Position numbers and translations under genes: made by a program
Notes under the pieces: model-generated
What the model was told of the DNA's origin: nothing
What the model saw: only the letters and a program-made list of their open reading frames with translations
Database searches by the model: none
Shown here: piece after piece, positions 1 through 7,781 of the stretch
Position numbering within the stretch: the stretch's first letter is position 1
Layout of the letters: the number at the start of each line of letters is the position of its first letter
NCBI RefSeq assembly: GCF_001742225.1
Contig: NZ_CP017075.1
Coordinates: 1,364,001-1,428,000 of the forward strand
Direction of reading: 5' to 3'
Source of the DNA: Novosphingobium resinovorum
Lineage (GTDB): Bacteria > Pseudomonadota > Alphaproteobacteria > Sphingomonadales > Sphingomonadaceae
Length of the DNA stretch: 64,000 nt

Positions 1-64
1 CGGTGTCTTCGGGGTGGAGGAGTATCTCGAGACAAAGGCCATCCTGGGGTACTATCCAGAGTGA
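1..64 (+). CDS. C-terminal end of an aldehyde dehydrogenase (partial)
   Basis: Only the last 20 codons and the TGA stop (62-64) lie in the window. The residues GVEEYLETKA match the end of the intact succinate-semialdehyde-type dehydrogenase at 31865-33328 (GLEEYLETKA), which is the terminal oligomerisation strand of that family. Its stop overlaps the GTG start of the next gene (GTGA), so it heads or continues an operon with the solute-binding protein gene. Family assignment from 20 residues is an inference supported by the intact paralogue. Confidence 0.6.
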   Translation, partial: GVFGVEEYLETKAILGYYPE

Positions 65-1596
65 GCGGCCCCGATCTCAGCCGCCGCGCGCTGATTGGCG
101 GTCTTGCCGGTGCGAGCGGTCTTCTGCTTCCCGCCAACGCAATGGGTGTGTCGCGTCCACGCACGGGCGGCGGTATACGCGTCGCCAGCACGTCCACTTC
201 CACGCTGGACACGCTCGATCCTGCAAAGGGCGCGCTAAACACCGACTATGTCCGCCATTTCATGCTCTACAGCGGATTGACGGAACTCGACCGTGCACTT
301 TATCCGCGTCCCGCTCTGGCCGAGATCATCGTCAGTCGCGATCAGAAGAACTGGCATATCAGGCTCCGCAAGGGCGTCACATTCCACAACGGGAAGAGCC
401 TGAGCGCAGCCGATGTCGTCTACTCGCTGCTGCGGCACAAGGATCCGCGAACGGGATCGAAAATGGCGGACATCGCCGACCAGTTCGCCGAGGTGAGAGC
501 CACAGGGCCTCTGGAGCTTCTGATCCGCCTCACGGGACCAAATGCCGACCTCCCGGCCATCCTCGCCCAATCTCACTTCCTCATCGTTGCCAACGGGCAG
601 AGGAACTTCAGGACGGCCAATGGAACCGGTCCTTTCAAACTGGTCGAATTCACACCCGGCATCCGAACGAAAGTCCGGCGCAATGCCAACTTCTGGAAAC
701 CTGGCAAGCCGTATCTCGACGAGATCGAGCTGATCGGCATCCCCGACGAAGTTAGCCGGGTGAATGCCCTGCTCTCAGGTGACGTCCACCTGATCAACGC
801 GGTGAACCCCAGGTCGACGCGGCGCATCCTGACCTCGCCCCGGCATGGGCTGGTGGAGACCAAGTCAGGTCTGTACACCAACCTCATCGTACGTCAGGAC
901 CGCCTTCCGGTGTCCAATCCGCACTTCACGGCGGCATTGAAGTGTCTCATCGATCGTCCGCTCATAAATCGGGCGCTCTTTCGCAACTATGCCACCATCG
1001 CGAACGATCATCCGATACCGCCTTCACACATCTACTTCCGCAAGGACCTGCCGCAGACGCAGCTCGATCTGGACAGGGCCAGATGGCATTTCCGTCGCTC
1101 GGGCGTCGGCGTCACACGCCTCCCCATCTACGCCTCTCCCGCCGCCGAAGGCTCCATCGACATGGCATCCGTACTGCAGGAATATGGCTCGAGGATCGGC
1201 CTTAATCTTGCGGTAAATCGCATGCCTGCCGATGGCTACTGGTCGACGCACTGGATGAAGCATCCGCTCGGCTTCGGGAACAGCAACCCGCGTCCGACCG
1301 CCGACATGATCTTCAGTCTCTTCTACAAGACCGATGCGACCTGGAACGAGTCGGGTTGGAAAGCCCCAAGGTTCGACAGCCTCCTCATGGAGGCACGCGG
1401 CGAACCGGACCTCCAGCGACGCAAGCAACTCTACGGCGAGATGCAGGCAATGGTGCGCCAGTCTTGCGGCAGCATCATCCCAGTCTTCATGAGTCTTCTC
1501 GACGGCCACGATCGGCGGTTGAAGGGCCTCCATCCCGTGCCCCTCGGCGGTTTCATGGGGTACACTTTCGCCGAGCACGTGTGGTGGGAAGGGTAA
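61..1596 (+). CDS. ABC transporter substrate-binding protein, family 5, Tat-exported
   Basis: A 511-residue periplasmic binding protein of the SBP_bac_5 (dipeptide/oligopeptide/nickel/opine) family. It begins with a twin-arginine signal, LSRRALIGG at residues 6-14, followed by a hydrophobic stretch. The hallmark segment WHIRLRKGVTFHNGKSL (about residues 97-113), followed by ADVVYSL, is typical of the family. Start is GTG at 61, overlapping the previous stop. It is a close paralogue of the binding protein at 20482-22044, the two sharing long identical blocks such as FRNYATIANDHPIP, but no permease or ATPase follows here. It probably feeds the transporter encoded at 22-25.7 kb, giving one importer two receptors (inference). 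Confidence 0.9.
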   Translation: MSGPDLSRRALIGGLAGASGLLLPANAMGVSRPRTGGGIRVASTSTSTLDTLDPAKGALNTDYVRHFMLYSGLTELDRALYPRPALAEIIVSRDQKNWHIRLRKGVTFHNGKSLSAADVVYSLLRHKDPRTGSKMADIADQFAEVRATGPLELLIRLTGPNADLPAILAQSHFLIVANGQRNFRTANGTGPFKLVEFTPGIRTKVRRNANFWKPGKPYLDEIELIGIPDEVSRVNALLSGDVHLINAVNPRSTRRILTSPRHGLVETKSGLYTNLIVRQDRLPVSNPHFTAALKCLIDRPLINRALFRNYATIANDHPIPPSHIYFRKDLPQTQLDLDRARWHFRRSGVGVTRLPIYASPAAEGSIDMASVLQEYGSRIGLNLAVNRMPADGYWSTHWMKHPLGFGNSNPRPTADMIFSLFYKTDATWNESGWKAPRFDSLLMEARGEPDLQRRKQLYGEMQAMVRQSCGSIIPVFMSLLDGHDRRLKGLHPVPLGGFMGYTFAEHVWWEG

Positions 1597-1692
1597 ATCA
1601 TTAATGCTAAACTTAACCAATAATGCAGGTATCATTAATTGCTAAACACATCTCTGCAGAGCAGAATTCTCCCCACAATCAGCAACGAGGTC

Positions 1693-2883
1693 ATGCCGGT
1701 GAGTGAGATAGATACATTGGGGAGAGACGCCAAAGCGAATGCAGCCCGGTGCCTTGAGGATCTGGACACACCATGCCTTGTGCTCGACACAGATCGTATG
1801 GCGCGCAACGTCACCCGCCTTCGCAGCCGTCTCGCCTCTCATGGCGTTTGCCTGCGCCCCCATCTGAAGACTGGCAAGTCGGTTGAGGTCGCCCGGCGAA
1901 CGATGACGACACCGCAGGGCCCAGCGACAGTTTCGACGCTCAAGGAAGCCGAACTGTTTGCCGCAGCCGGCGTCACCGACCTTATTTACGCCGTCGGGAT
2001 CGCTCCGTCGAAGCTGGCAAAGGTGCTGGATTTGCGAGCAAAGGGCATCGACCTCGCGATCGTTCTCGACACCGTTGAACAGGCCGAAGCCGTTGCCGCC
2101 GCCTCACGCGCTGCAGGCCATTCCATACCGGCCTTCATCGAGATCGACTGCGACGGACATCGTTCGGGCGTTTTGCCGAATGACGCGGACCGGCTGGTCA
2201 GTATCGGGCGCGTCCTCGCCGATGGTGCGGAGCTTCGCGGCGTCCTGACCCATGCCGGCGGCAGCTACGCGGCGAAGGGCATCGAAGCCCTGCAGGCCTG
2301 CGCCGAGGAAGAACGGCGCAGCGTTGTCGACGCGGCCACCATCCTGCGCGGCGCCGGGCTGCCCTGCCCCGTGGTCAGCGTCGGCTCCACGCCGACCGCC
2401 CACAACGCTCTGGACCTCACTGGCGTAACCGAGGTGCGCGCTGGCGTCTTTGTGTTCTTTGATCTCGTCATGGCAGGAATCGGCATTTGCCACGTCGACG
2501 ATATTGCTCTTTCTGTCCTTGCGACCGTAATCGGCCATCAGCACGAAAAGGGATGGATCCTGATCGATGCCGGCTGGATGGCGATGTCGCAAGACCGCGG
2601 AACGTCCAGACAAGCGGTCAATCAGGGCTATGGCATCGTCTGCGACGGTTCCGGCGTGCCTTATGACGATCTCATCGTGGCCGATGCCAATCAGGAGCAT
2701 GGCATCATCATGGTTCGCCCGAGCTCTGGCGGACAATTGCCGGACCTGAGGATCGGAGACCGGGTGAGGATACTCCCCAATCACGCTTGTGCCACGGCCG
2801 CGCAGCACGACAGGTATCATGTCGTGCGCGGCACATCGAGTGTCGTCGAGGGCGAATGGCCGCGCTTCGGAGGGTGGTCATGA
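1693..2883 (+). CDS. DSD1-family PLP-dependent enzyme (D-threonine aldolase / D-serine dehydratase-like)
   Basis: Alanine-racemase-type barrel protein of the D-threonine aldolase/DSD1 family. The N-terminal motif LDTPCLVLDTDRMARN and the PLP lysine motif RPHLKTGKS (lysine in HLKT) are visible, and the C-terminal part has the metal-site type sequence ILPNHACATA (H and C ligands in DSD1 enzymes). The reaction would be cleavage or dehydration of a D-beta-hydroxy amino acid in the cytoplasm. A TTG at 1639 would add 18 residues. I prefer ATG 1693, which is preceded by an ACGAGG ribosome-binding sequence. Its stop overlaps the ATG of the RidA gene (ATGA), which suggests that RidA removes the imine or enamine product. 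Confidence 0.85.
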   Translation: MPVSEIDTLGRDAKANAARCLEDLDTPCLVLDTDRMARNVTRLRSRLASHGVCLRPHLKTGKSVEVARRTMTTPQGPATVSTLKEAELFAAAGVTDLIYAVGIAPSKLAKVLDLRAKGIDLAIVLDTVEQAEAVAAASRAAGHSIPAFIEIDCDGHRSGVLPNDADRLVSIGRVLADGAELRGVLTHAGGSYAAKGIEALQACAEEERRSVVDAATILRGAGLPCPVVSVGSTPTAHNALDLTGVTEVRAGVFVFFDLVMAGIGICHVDDIALSVLATVIGHQHEKGWILIDAGWMAMSQDRGTSRQAVNQGYGIVCDGSGVPYDDLIVADANQEHGIIMVRPSSGGQLPDLRIGDRVRILPNHACATAAQHDRYHVVRGTSSVVEGEWPRFGGWS

Positions 2884-3299
2884 GCAACCCAGGCGATAAT
2901 CATAGCGGGATTAAGCCGGTCCTGACCGAAGCCGCTCCGAGACCGGCCGGACACTATTCACAAGCCGTCAGATCGAAAGATACACTCTACATCTCGGGCC
3001 AGCTCCCGATCAGGGCTGACGGCAATCCGCTTGCCGACACGAGCTTCGAGACACAGGTTCGGCAAGCCATCGCCAATATGCTTGCAATCCTGGAAACAGC
3101 GGGCGGCAAGCCGGGGGATTTGTGTCGCGTGACGGCCTATATTGTCGGCGTCGAAAACTGGCCCGAGTTCAACCGCATCTATGCAGATATGATCGGCGAG
3201 GCGAAGCCTGCGCGGACCGTCGTGCCTGTGCCCGAACTCCATTACGGCTTGCTGGTGGAGGTGGACGCCGTGGCGACACTCGCCACCACGGACGCCTGA
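2880..3299 (+). CDS. RidA family protein (enamine/imine deaminase)
   Basis: A 139-residue RidA/YjgF protein. Visible family features are GHYSQAV near the N-terminus, LYISGQLPI, the arginine of DLCRVTAYIV and the C-terminal LVEVDAVAT. RidA hydrolyses reactive enamine/imine intermediates released by PLP enzymes and amine oxidases. The ATG overlaps the stop of the DSD1-type gene by four bases, so translation is probably coupled. A longer frame from 2787 is open but would sit inside the upstream gene. A broken relative lies at about 48196-48555 on the other strand. Confidence 0.9.
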   Translation: MSNPGDNHSGIKPVLTEAAPRPAGHYSQAVRSKDTLYISGQLPIRADGNPLADTSFETQVRQAIANMLAILETAGGKPGDLCRVTAYIVGVENWPEFNRIYADMIGEAKPARTVVPVPELHYGLLVEVDAVATLATTDA

Positions 3300-3337
3300 A
3301 CCCCATTTCCGAGAACGATCTTCGACCGGAGACGAAC

Positions 3338-4534
3338 ATGGCGACACTCGCAGACAGAGCCACAGGCAATACAACGCGACCGGAAGCCTCCTTCGGAGCT
3401 GCGCCCGGAAAACGGCTCGAAAGCATAGATGCGCTGCGCGGGCTGGTAATGATCATTATGCTGCTCGACCACATCCGGGAGACCTGGTTCCTCTGGGTGC
3501 CGGTGGGCGATCCGGTCGATGCGCGCACGGTGATGCCCGCCCTGTTTTTCACCCGGATCACCAGCACGCTCTGCGCGCCAATTTTCGTCGCGCTCACCGG
3601 CCTCTCCGCCTATCTCTTCAGTCGGCGGCACACGCTCGCGCAGACCAGTGACTTCCTGCTTCGACGCGGTGCCTTTCTGGTGCTGCTTGAGCTGACGCTG
3701 GTCAACTTTTCCTGGCGTGCCGAGCTCCTTCCCCACTTCGTATTCCTTCAGGTCATCTGGGCGATCGGCCTGTGCATGGTCATCTTGGCGGCCCTCATCC
3801 ATCTTCCTGCGCGGGCGATCCTGGTTCTGGGCCTCTTAATCGTGTGCGGGCACAATCTTCTGGACCCGATCACATTCCCAGCCGATCACCCGATGTTCGT
3901 CCCCTGGGCGATCATCCACGAGCGTTCCCAGATGGAACTCGCTGGCGTGATGATCAAGTTCAACTATCCGGTTCTGCCTTGGGTGGGGGTCATCTGCCTC
4001 GGCTGGTCCGTCGGCGCCTGGTTCTCCGACCGTACGGCAGAACAGCGGCGCAACCTCCTGCGCATCACCGGTGCTTGCATGATTGGTCTCTTCTTCGTCC
4101 TTCGCACGCTCAACGTCTACGGCGATTCCCCGTGGTTCGTTGTTCCGGGCGAGCCGATTCGGACGGTAATGAGCTTCCTCGCGCTCACAAAATATCCACC
4201 GTCCCTGCTCTTCCTCCTGCCGACACTGGGCATCGGCCTCATCTTGCTCGCGGTGTTCGAGCGAGCCAATGACGCTAGCATCACACGCTGGCTCTCGGTG
4301 ATGGGCGGCGCGCCAATGTTCTTCTATCTCTTCCACCTTTATCTGCTGCGCATCATCTACCTGATGGCACGTGCGATTTACGGCACCAATCACGGAGAGG
4401 TCTTCGGGGTCGATACGCTGCCTTGGGTGTGGGCCTGGTATCTGGGGCTAATCGTGCCGCTCTACTTCCCGACCCGCTGGTTCTCGAACCTCAAGAAGTG
4501 CCGCAAGGACATCTGGTGGCTGAAATATCTCTGA
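3338..4534 (+). CDS. Multi-pass membrane protein, HGSNAT/DUF1624-type acyltransferase-like
   Basis: A 398-residue protein with about ten hydrophobic segments. The N-terminal signature ESIDALRGLVMIIMLLDHIR is characteristic of the heparan-alpha-glucosaminide N-acetyltransferase/DUF1624 acyltransferase-3-like family, which moves acyl groups across the membrane onto a sugar or amine. It ends in a basic tail, KKCRKDIWWLKYL. ATG 3338 was chosen because an upstream extension (from 3122) would overlap ridA and lacks family sequence. A strongly similar paralogue is at 13607-14815, sharing blocks such as KYPPSLLFL and the same C-terminal end. Its substrate in this catabolic context is unknown. Confidence 0.8.
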   Translation: MATLADRATGNTTRPEASFGAAPGKRLESIDALRGLVMIIMLLDHIRETWFLWVPVGDPVDARTVMPALFFTRITSTLCAPIFVALTGLSAYLFSRRHTLAQTSDFLLRRGAFLVLLELTLVNFSWRAELLPHFVFLQVIWAIGLCMVILAALIHLPARAILVLGLLIVCGHNLLDPITFPADHPMFVPWAIIHERSQMELAGVMIKFNYPVLPWVGVICLGWSVGAWFSDRTAEQRRNLLRITGACMIGLFFVLRTLNVYGDSPWFVVPGEPIRTVMSFLALTKYPPSLLFLLPTLGIGLILLAVFERANDASITRWLSVMGGAPMFFYLFHLYLLRIIYLMARAIYGTNHGEVFGVDTLPWVWAWYLGLIVPLYFPTRWFSNLKKCRKDIWWLKYL

Positions 4535-4565
4535 GGACCGCCCGATATCCGATCGCTCCTGCAGG

Positions 4566-5288
4566 ATGATGACCATGACGACCGAAACACGCTGCTCCAC
4601 GTTCATCGATCTGGGCGCTTTGGCCAGAACAACTGATCTGGCACCGGGCCCGGATCCCTTCGGGCCCGGGGCACGGATGCTACCGGTCCGGGCCGGACCT
4701 TGCGAAATCTTCCTCTCGTGCGTGAAGGATGCCGGCGAGTGCCAGGAAAATCGGGGAGACTGCTGGCTTTTCGCATGCACCGGGTTGCTTGAAATCGCGG
4801 ACGACAACCGCAGTGCCGCCATCGCACAAGGGACTAGTGCGGTCATCGCTCGCGGCACGACCTTCCGCTGGCGCGCACCGGAGGGCGCAATTGTAATCGG
4901 CATGCGCTATCTTCAGGCTGCCGCCGGCAGACCCGGAATTCATACCATCGACAACAATGCGCCCAGGAAGCAGTCCGGTACGCCGGCGGATGAAGTGCTG
5001 CTGGGCGAACGCCCGGCCTGCCGGTCGCACAACGTGTTCCGGTCGGCCAGCGGTGAATTTCAATGCGGTACCTGGGATTCTACGCCTTATCAGCGTCTCC
5101 CCATATATTTCGAGCATAGCGAACTCATGCACCTGCTGGCAGGCGAGGTGACGTTCGTCGACGAGAACGGTGCCAGGGCAACCTTCCGCAAAGGCGACAC
5201 GTACATCATCGAGCAGGGCGCAAGTGTCAGCTGGGAGAGCCACGAGTTCGTCGCGAAGATTTACGCACAATACCGTCCTGCCACATGA
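4566..5288 (+). CDS. Bicupin protein (two cupin domains)
   Basis: A 240-residue cytoplasmic protein with two cupin-like barrels: one around residues 60-115 (AIAQGTSAVIARGTTFRW) and one around 155-235 (MHLLAGEVTFVDENG followed by TYIIEQGASVSWES). The second has the typical cupin motif spacing G-D-x-x-x-x-x-x-G, but I do not see the full His set for metal binding. Paralogue of 40485-41210. In-frame ATGs at 4566, 4569 and 4575 are possible starts; 4575 would sit better behind GCAGG. The role may be isomerase, oxygenase or sensor; not assignable from sequence. Confidence 0.8.
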   Translation: MMTMTTETRCSTFIDLGALARTTDLAPGPDPFGPGARMLPVRAGPCEIFLSCVKDAGECQENRGDCWLFACTGLLEIADDNRSAAIAQGTSAVIARGTTFRWRAPEGAIVIGMRYLQAAAGRPGIHTIDNNAPRKQSGTPADEVLLGERPACRSHNVFRSASGEFQCGTWDSTPYQRLPIYFEHSELMHLLAGEVTFVDENGARATFRKGDTYIIEQGASVSWESHEFVAKIYAQYRPAT

Positions 5289-5393
5289 CACCCGGACCGT
5301 GGTCCGTGACGTGCAGTTATCGCTTCCCGAAACTATTCTCCGACAGGCATGGCCTTGCCTAGTTCCCAACCGCATCAATCAGGTCTGCACCGA

Positions 5394-6716
5394 ATGTCAC
5401 CAGTCGTTCAGAAGGTCATCAGCGACGCGGCGCTTCCCGAGGCAGTCGATGTCGTAGTCGTCGGCGGAGGTATCGTCGGGACCGCGGCGGCGTATTATCT
5501 CTCAAAGCGCGGCCTCTCCGTCGCCTTGCTGGAAAAGGGGCACATTGCCTGCGAACAGTCAAGCCGGACGTGGGGCTGGTGCCGTCAGCAGAACCGTGAT
5601 CCGCGTGAAATGCCGCTCTCGCTCCTCTCCATGCATTTGTGGGATAGTCTGGCCGGCGAAATCGGCAAGGACCTCGGTTTCCGCCGTACCGGGCTCGTCT
5701 ACACGACGGACGATGCCGCGATGCTGGCATCGTGGGAAGCCTGGAAACCGGTGGCCCGCGAATTTGGCATCGAGACCCACATGCTGAATGCATCGCAGGC
5801 CGCAGAGCGCATCCCCGAGACCCGGCGCAAATGGGTGGGCGGCCTCCACTCAGTTGCAGACGGAAAAGCCGAGCCCGCCCTAGCGGCACCAGTCCTTGCC
5901 GAGGGCGCTCGCGCGCTCGGCGCAACAATCCACCAGGCCTGTGCCGCTCAGGCGCTGGACATTACCAGTGGACGGATCACCGGCATCCACACCGAAAGGG
6001 GATTGATCCGTGCCGATGCAGTCCTCTGCGCCGCTGGGGCCTGGGCGTCGACTTTCCTGCGTCGCCACGGCATCGTCTTTCCGCAGGCGAGCGTGCGTCA
6101 GACCGCGCTGCGCACGAAGCCAACTGTGAATGTCGGTGAGGTCATCTACTGCCCCGACTTGGCGATGACGCGACGGCTCGACGGCAGCTACACGATGGCG
6201 ATCAGCGGCCGCGTGACACTCGAGGTGACGCCGCAAGGCCTGCGCTTTTCCCGTGAGTTCATGCCGCAGTTCATCCAGCGACTGAAAGCCGTCCAGGTCG
6301 GCCTCAGCGGGTCCTTCCTGTCCGGCCCTGAATCCCTTTCCGCGCTGTTCAGCGGGGATCCCGGTCTGTTCACACGCAGCAGGATCCTCGACCCCGCTCC
6401 CAATCGCCGTTTGGTCAAAGCTATCATGGCCAATGTCGTTGGAACTTTTCCCGAACTTTCAGGGATCGAGATCGACCACTCCTGGGGCGCCTATGTCGAT
6501 TGTACACCTGACGCGGTGCCAGTCGTCTCAGCCATTGATGCGATTTCCGGTCTTCATCTCGCGGCAGGTTGCTCCGGCCACGGCTTCGGGTTGGGGCCGG
6601 GCATAGGTTTTCTCTCGGCGCAGCTCGTGACGGGCGACATGCCGAGCGTCGATGCGAGCCATTTCCGGCTTGCACGGCTCGTAGATGGCTCGAAGGTCAA
6701 GGTCGGTTCCCTATAG
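5394..6716 (+). CDS. FAD-dependent amine/amino-acid oxidoreductase (DAO family)
   Basis: About 440 residues. The Rossmann FAD motif VVVVGGGIVGTAAAYYLSKR lies near the N-terminus, followed by ALLEKGHIACEQSSRTWGW, and the C-terminal FAD region reads LHLAAGCSGHGFGLGPG. It belongs to the DAO superfamily that includes PuuB and glycine/sarcosine oxidases, which oxidise C-N bonds to imines. ATG 5394 is preferred; an in-frame ATG at 5349 adds 15 weakly conserved residues. An inverted repeat CGGACC-GT-GGTCCG lies at 5293-5306, between the cupin and this gene, and might be an operator. Last gene of the left cluster. Confidence 0.88.
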   Translation: MSPVVQKVISDAALPEAVDVVVVGGGIVGTAAAYYLSKRGLSVALLEKGHIACEQSSRTWGWCRQQNRDPREMPLSLLSMHLWDSLAGEIGKDLGFRRTGLVYTTDDAAMLASWEAWKPVAREFGIETHMLNASQAAERIPETRRKWVGGLHSVADGKAEPALAAPVLAEGARALGATIHQACAAQALDITSGRITGIHTERGLIRADAVLCAAGAWASTFLRRHGIVFPQASVRQTALRTKPTVNVGEVIYCPDLAMTRRLDGSYTMAISGRVTLEVTPQGLRFSREFMPQFIQRLKAVQVGLSGSFLSGPESLSALFSGDPGLFTRSRILDPAPNRRLVKAIMANVVGTFPELSGIEIDHSWGAYVDCTPDAVPVVSAIDAISGLHLAAGCSGHGFGLGPGIGFLSAQLVTGDMPSVDASHFRLARLVDGSKVKVGSL

Positions 6717-7107
6717 TGCCTGACCGGAAGGCAGCACCCTGGAGGCGCACATCGGATCGCCTGGGATGCGGGCGCTGCACAAAGTTCGTGATTACGCTCG
6801 TGCGGTTTTCCGTGCGACGTCCATCACCGGTCGGCCAATCGCGGTACACGGCGGGGCAGGTCCTGGCATGCTCCACGACTTCGCGGCGCGACAGGGGCCG
6901 GTCGTCGGAATGCTCCGAGACCACACGTAATGGGACGCCGCTCGCACTGACCAGCCATTTAGAAAGATCGGCAGCGCCTGCAACGAAGATCCGCAGCGAT
7001 CCTATCTCTCGCTGAGCTTCTGACCAGAAATGGCTCCTCCCCTCGAAGGCATCGATAAGCGCCTGCGAATCCTGCTTCGAAACCGAACACAGATGCCGCG
7101 CGGACAC
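6697..7107 (-). CDS. Hypothetical protein, possible fragment, in a 530-base region with no clear gene
   Basis: The stretch 6717-7244 holds no gene I can recognise. The best frame is this 136-codon ORF from a GTG on the minus strand, which overlaps the end of the FAD oxidase gene. The middle (residues about 40-90, with SLRIFVAGAADLSKWLV) reads like genuine protein with GC-rich third positions, but the last 40 residues do not, and no ribosome-binding site is obvious. It could be the remnant of a regulator or of another gene broken when the czc block was placed here. Low confidence. Confidence 0.25.
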   Translation of the reverse strand: MSARHLCSVSKQDSQALIDAFEGRSHFWSEAQREIGSLRIFVAGAADLSKWLVSASGVPLRVVSEHSDDRPLSRREVVEHARTCPAVYRDWPTGDGRRTENRTSVITNFVQRPHPRRSDVRLQGAAFRSGTIGNRP

Positions 7108-7244
7108 CGTCCTGGCAGCACCCCTGATCCGCTTGCCGAGAAAGCTCGGTGCGCGTCACCCGTCGACTTGCAACCGTCCGGGGGTGGAGGCGATCGCAAG
7201 CCGTTCGTTCGATCTTCTGGAGCCGACACGTGGCATAATATGCC

Positions 7245-7721
7245 GTGAATGCGTCAATCACGCGATTGTTTGCGCCGCCTAATGCAGTTATCCCCGCAGC
7301 CATGGGCGTGCGCGTGCATCAGAATCGGCATACCGGATTGACGAGGATCTCACTCCTCGCCGGGCTTGTCCTCGCTCTGCTGGCACTTGCGAATGTAATG
7401 GCGCTGTCAAACTGGCACGCCTCGCTTCTCGATCATGACGATCTCGCTGCCGATGCGGCGCCGACTGGTCACGGGCACCATCATCACGGCGATGCCGACG
7501 AGGATCATCCCCCTGCTGAACTTGGCACTGCGGACCAAGGCTCGCGTACTATAGATTTGCACGCGCTGACGCATGCGATGATCCACGGACTGGCTGGACT
7601 CGTTCCGAACTTCTCGGTTGCAATCCTCTTCCACGAAGCGGCAAGCGACTGGTTCTCCGGACGCAGTTTCTCATTGTCCGGGATTTCACCCGAAGGACTG
7701 CTGCGCCCTCCTCGATTCTGA
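7245..7721 (+). CDS. Small His-rich membrane/periplasmic protein upstream of czcCBA
   Basis: Up to 158 residues. One hydrophobic segment (LLAGLVLALLALANVMAL, about residues 37-54) is followed by a metal-binding-like cluster GHGHHHHGDADEDHPP and a second amphipathic helix with ALTHAMIHGLAGL. The GTG at 7245 is the longest start; ATG 7302 is an alternative that still keeps the membrane segment. It lies 60 bases upstream of the outer-membrane efflux gene and ends in a proline/arginine tail. Small His-rich proteins before HME-RND operons are usually periplasmic metal buffers or sensors, an inference here. Confidence 0.65.
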   Translation: MNASITRLFAPPNAVIPAAMGVRVHQNRHTGLTRISLLAGLVLALLALANVMALSNWHASLLDHDDLAADAAPTGHGHHHHGDADEDHPPAELGTADQGSRTIDLHALTHAMIHGLAGLVPNFSVAILFHEAASDWFSGRSFSLSGISPEGLLRPPRF

Positions 7722-7781
7722 CGCGAATGCGCCGTTAGCGGTGCGCGCTTCGTCACATCAGCTATCCGAGGGAGTTCCCCC

